From contig NZ_FOCL01000001.1 in assembly GCF_900110105.1 (NCBI RefSeq), positions 372,001 through 436,000 on the forward strand: a stretch of 64,000 nucleotides of DNA, written 5' to 3'. Of this stretch, positions 61,347-64,000 are shown in pieces (within the stretch, counting starts at the first letter, position 1; every line of letters begins with the position of its first letter). Source of the DNA: Mucilaginibacter gossypiicola (GTDB taxonomy: Bacteria > Bacteroidota > Bacteroidia > Sphingobacteriales > Sphingobacteriaceae). The position numbers and the translations under genes are program-made. The notes beneath the pieces are model-generated. The model was not told the origin of the DNA. It did not search any database and saw only the letters and a list, made by a program, of their open reading frames with translations.

Positions 61347-64000
61347 ATGAATTATAAACATTTACTCGTGAAAATTATCAGAATAACGTTTTTGCCGTTA
61401 TTTATTTTATTCTCACTAACAGGCATTGCATTAGCAAACTCCGCTAATGCTCATGCTGTACTTAAAAGAAAATTGACTCCTGAACTAATGGGCAATGCTA
61501 TTAGCATTACAGGAAAAGTGGTAGATGAAAAAACGGGGGAGCCGTTGCCCGGTGTCACCATAAAAGTTAAAGGAACAACCATTGCAACGGTAACAAATGC
61601 AAATGGTATGTATACCATAAACGCTCCCAATGCCGAAGCCGTGCTTGCGTTTTCATTTCTTGGCTTTGAACAACAGGAAAAGCCTGTTGGAAACGACAAG
61701 GTGATCAACATCGCTTTAAAGGCAAGTCAAAGTAGCCTTAACGAAGTAGTAGTAGTTGGTTACGGCACGCAGAAAAGGCAGTACGTTACCGGAGCTGTAG
61801 CCAGTGCAAATCTAAACGCTTTCCGGGACGCACCTAATACCAACGTTGCACAAAATTTACAGGGAACAGTACCGGGGCTAAACGTAGGCCCGGTAACCAC
61901 ATCAGGTTCAACGCCAACCATCACCATCCGCGGGCAAAATACCATCAGTGGAAATAAGAACGTTTTGATTATCCTGGATGGGGTTCAATATAATAATTCC
62001 CTTAGCTCAATTAATCCGGATGATATTGCATCGATAGATATATTAAAAGATGCCAGTTCTACTGCGGTATACGGTGCTCAGGCAGCTAACGGTGTTATAC
62101 TCATCACCAGCCGTAAGGGTGCAAATAATAGTAAACCGCGCATTAATATCTCAACATCGTACGCTACAGAAACGCCTGCAGGCAATACTCACCCCATGGA
62201 GCGTGACGAATACCTTGAGCACGTAAGAAACCTGTATTACACCAAAGCTTTTCTGGCACCTGACTATACTACGCCCGATCCGAGTTTTAACCTGGCCCTG
62301 TATGTTGACCACACTCAACGTGACGCCAATAATAATTTGGTGCCGACAGATTTTAACTGGTATAAAGCCGGAACCAAAACTGGTTTTATCAATGACAATC
62401 AGGTAAGCGTATCCGGCGGGGGCGAAAAAGTGAATTATCTTATATCGGCTGCGTACACCAACCAGGCCGGTTATATTATTTACGACCTTTTTAAGCGTAA
62501 AAATCTGCGTACCAATCTGGAAATTCAACCAAAGAGTTGGTTAAAATTAGGGGTACAGGCGTTTGGCTCATTTGTTAATAACGATGGAGCAGAGCCCTCA
62601 CTGACGGATCTGTTTCAGATGGGCCCGTTAAATACACCCTACAATGCCGACGGTAGCTTAAATCCATATCCGATGGCTACAAACCAAACCAATCCATTCT
62701 TGGCATCCAACGTGAGCGATTTTGAGCGTCATAATTATCTTTTCGCCAATCTTTTCGCTCAAATTGATTTTCCATTTCTTAAGGGGTTAAGCTACAGGCT
62801 CAACTTTGGCAATAACGCACGCAGCGACGAGCATTATTTTGCCAGTCAATATGGCGCGGGTTTAACAGGGTCGGCTTATAAAAACAATGAGCAGTATTAT
62901 GACTATACCCTGGATAATATTTTAACTTACAACAAAAGTTTCAAAAAGCACAGCATTACCGCCACATTACTTTATGGTGCTGTTGAGCGTAAGGATGATT
63001 ATACCGGTGCGTCGGCCAACGGGTTTACGGGCCTTACCCTGGGATATAATAATTTAGGGCAGGGAACCAATGAATTTGCCACATCAAACGCATGGTCCGA
63101 ACAGCTTAATTACCAGATGGCGCGTATCAATTACGCCTATAATGGCAGGTATTTGCTAACGGCTACCGTAAGACGCGATGGTTATTCTGGGTTTGCGGCT
63201 AACAACAAATATGCTACTTTTCCATCGGCTTCTTTGGGTTGGGTATTTTCTGACGAGCCATTTGTACACCTGCCGTGGCTGGATAATGGAAAACTCCGTG
63301 CTTCATACGGCGTTAGCGGTAATCAAACTGCCCGCTATTATTCGCTCGACCAGGTCTCGACCCAAACAGCTTATGTATTTGGTGACGGCGGAACCACACA
63401 ATATGGTCAATACGTATCTACTTTGGCTAACCCGAACCTGAAATGGGAACGCACCTTTGAACTAAACTTTGGTCTTGATTTTTCATTGTTCAAAGGACGT
63501 CTTTCGGGCAGTTTAGATTATTATGACCGGCATACAAAAGACCTTTTGTTCAGTGTGCAAATACCAACAATCACCGGATTCACCGCCATTAATACCAACG
63601 TAGGCGAAATATCCAATAAGGGGGTGGAGATATCACTATCTTCAAAAAACATTGCCAGAAAGGATTTTGGCTGGAACACGACCTTTGCATTTTCAAAAAA
63701 CGTTAATAAAATAATGAGCTTGCTGGGTACCGGCGATCTGGTTTCCAGTAACCTGTTTATTGGTCAGTCCATTAATGCGGTTTACGGCTACCGTACTAAT
63801 GGCATTTATCAGGTCGGCGAAACTCCGCCATCGGGCTATTATACGGGCAACTTACGCATTGTGGATAATAACGGTGACGGAAAAATCAATACTGATGATC
63901 GCACCATATTAGGTAGCGCCGATCCAGCGTATCGTTTTAGTGTTCTTAATACTTTTACGTATAAAAATTTAAGCCTTAGTGCCTTCATTAACTCAGTTCA
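61347..64000 (+). CDS. susC: SusC/RagA-family TonB-dependent importer, 3' end outside window
   Basis: About 885 codons are visible. Signal peptide with FLPLFILFSLTGIALANSANA, then a carboxypeptidase-like domain (ITGKVVDEKTGEPLPGVTIK), the SusC linker (LNEVVVVGYGTQKRQYVTGAV), plug (NLQGTVPGLNVGPV, IILDGVQYNN, ILKDASSTAVYGAQAANGV) and most of the barrel. Divergent from the sensor kinase, which probably controls it. Its SusD partner should lie just beyond 64000. Substrate not deducible. Confidence 0.95.
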   Translation, partial: MNYKHLLVKIIRITFLPLFILFSLTGIALANSANAHAVLKRKLTPELMGNAISITGKVVDEKTGEPLPGVTIKVKGTTIATVTNANGMYTINAPNAEAVLAFSFLGFEQQEKPVGNDKVINIALKASQSSLNEVVVVGYGTQKRQYVTGAVASANLNAFRDAPNTNVAQNLQGTVPGLNVGPVTTSGSTPTITIRGQNTISGNKNVLIILDGVQYNNSLSSINPDDIASIDILKDASSTAVYGAQAANGVILITSRKGANNSKPRINISTSYATETPAGNTHPMERDEYLEHVRNLYYTKAFLAPDYTTPDPSFNLALYVDHTQRDANNNLVPTDFNWYKAGTKTGFINDNQVSVSGGGEKVNYLISAAYTNQAGYIIYDLFKRKNLRTNLEIQPKSWLKLGVQAFGSFVNNDGAEPSLTDLFQMGPLNTPYNADGSLNPYPMATNQTNPFLASNVSDFERHNYLFANLFAQIDFPFLKGLSYRLNFGNNARSDEHYFASQYGAGLTGSAYKNNEQYYDYTLDNILTYNKSFKKHSITATLLYGAVERKDDYTGASANGFTGLTLGYNNLGQGTNEFATSNAWSEQLNYQMARINYAYNGRYLLTATVRRDGYSGFAANNKYATFPSASLGWVFSDEPFVHLPWLDNGKLRASYGVSGNQTARYYSLDQVSTQTAYVFGDGGTTQYGQYVSTLANPNLKWERTFELNFGLDFSLFKGRLSGSLDYYDRHTKDLLFSVQIPTITGFTAINTNVGEISNKGVEISLSSKNIARKDFGWNTTFAFSKNVNKIMSLLGTGDLVSSNLFIGQSINAVYGYRTNGIYQVGETPPSGYYTGNLRIVDNNGDGKINTDDRTILGSADPAYRFSVLNTFTYKNLSLSAFINSV

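Overview
The window comes from the chromosome of an aerobic, free-living Bacteroidota, most likely Sphingobacteriaceae and Mucilaginibacter-like (inference). The evidence is two SusC/SusD-type loci, many TAnnTTTG promoter elements typical of this phylum, moderate GC content, a bd oxidase, a formylglycine-generating enzyme for oxygen-dependent sulfatase activation, and short palindromic or short-period intergenic repeats of the kind seen in Sphingobacteriales. I see no rRNA, tRNA, CRISPR array, IS element or phage module.

Layout. 1-3.2 kb: a truncated GntR regulator and cytochrome bd oxidase (cydAB). 3.4-9.3 kb: a xylose unit, with a divergent LacI repressor, xylulokinase, xylose isomerase and a sodium/sugar symporter. 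9.4-14 kb: a hexuronate unit (uxaC, kdgK, eda and an exuT-like MFS carrier). Together these two blocks suit growth on glucuronoxylan, but uxuA/uxuB, needed to join uxaC to kdgK, are not here. 14-38 kb: mostly housekeeping genes (MBL hydrolase, msrA, corA, lipid A-type acyltransferase, glycosyltransferase, MscS channel, aroQ, xerD, gpmA, M16 peptidase pair, guaB), mixed with small uncharacterised proteins and one large lipoprotein of unknown function.

38-53 kb is the most informative region: an amino-sugar utilisation locus with a GH95-like enzyme, a NagX/HGSNAT-like membrane protein, a LacI regulator, SusD, SusC, a CBM9-like protein, a NagB-like deaminase, NagA and a GH20 hexosaminidase. The palindrome GTGTACGTACAC occurs at four intergenic sites: in front of nagX/lacI, susC, nagA and the GH20 gene. 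At three of them the operator core begins 2-5 nt after a -7 promoter element. Two sites are enlarged to perfect palindromes of 42 and 38 bp. This defines a self-contained local regulon that can be read directly from the sequence.

53-64 kb: a second, adjoining glycan locus under a different controller. A two-component system, split into a sensor kinase and a separate AraC-type response regulator, leads an apparent operon with a GH43-like enzyme, a Cys-type sulfatase and its activating formylglycine-generating enzyme. A divergent SusC gene runs off the window end. The two loci together suggest a sulfated, N-acetylhexosamine-containing glycan as substrate (inference).
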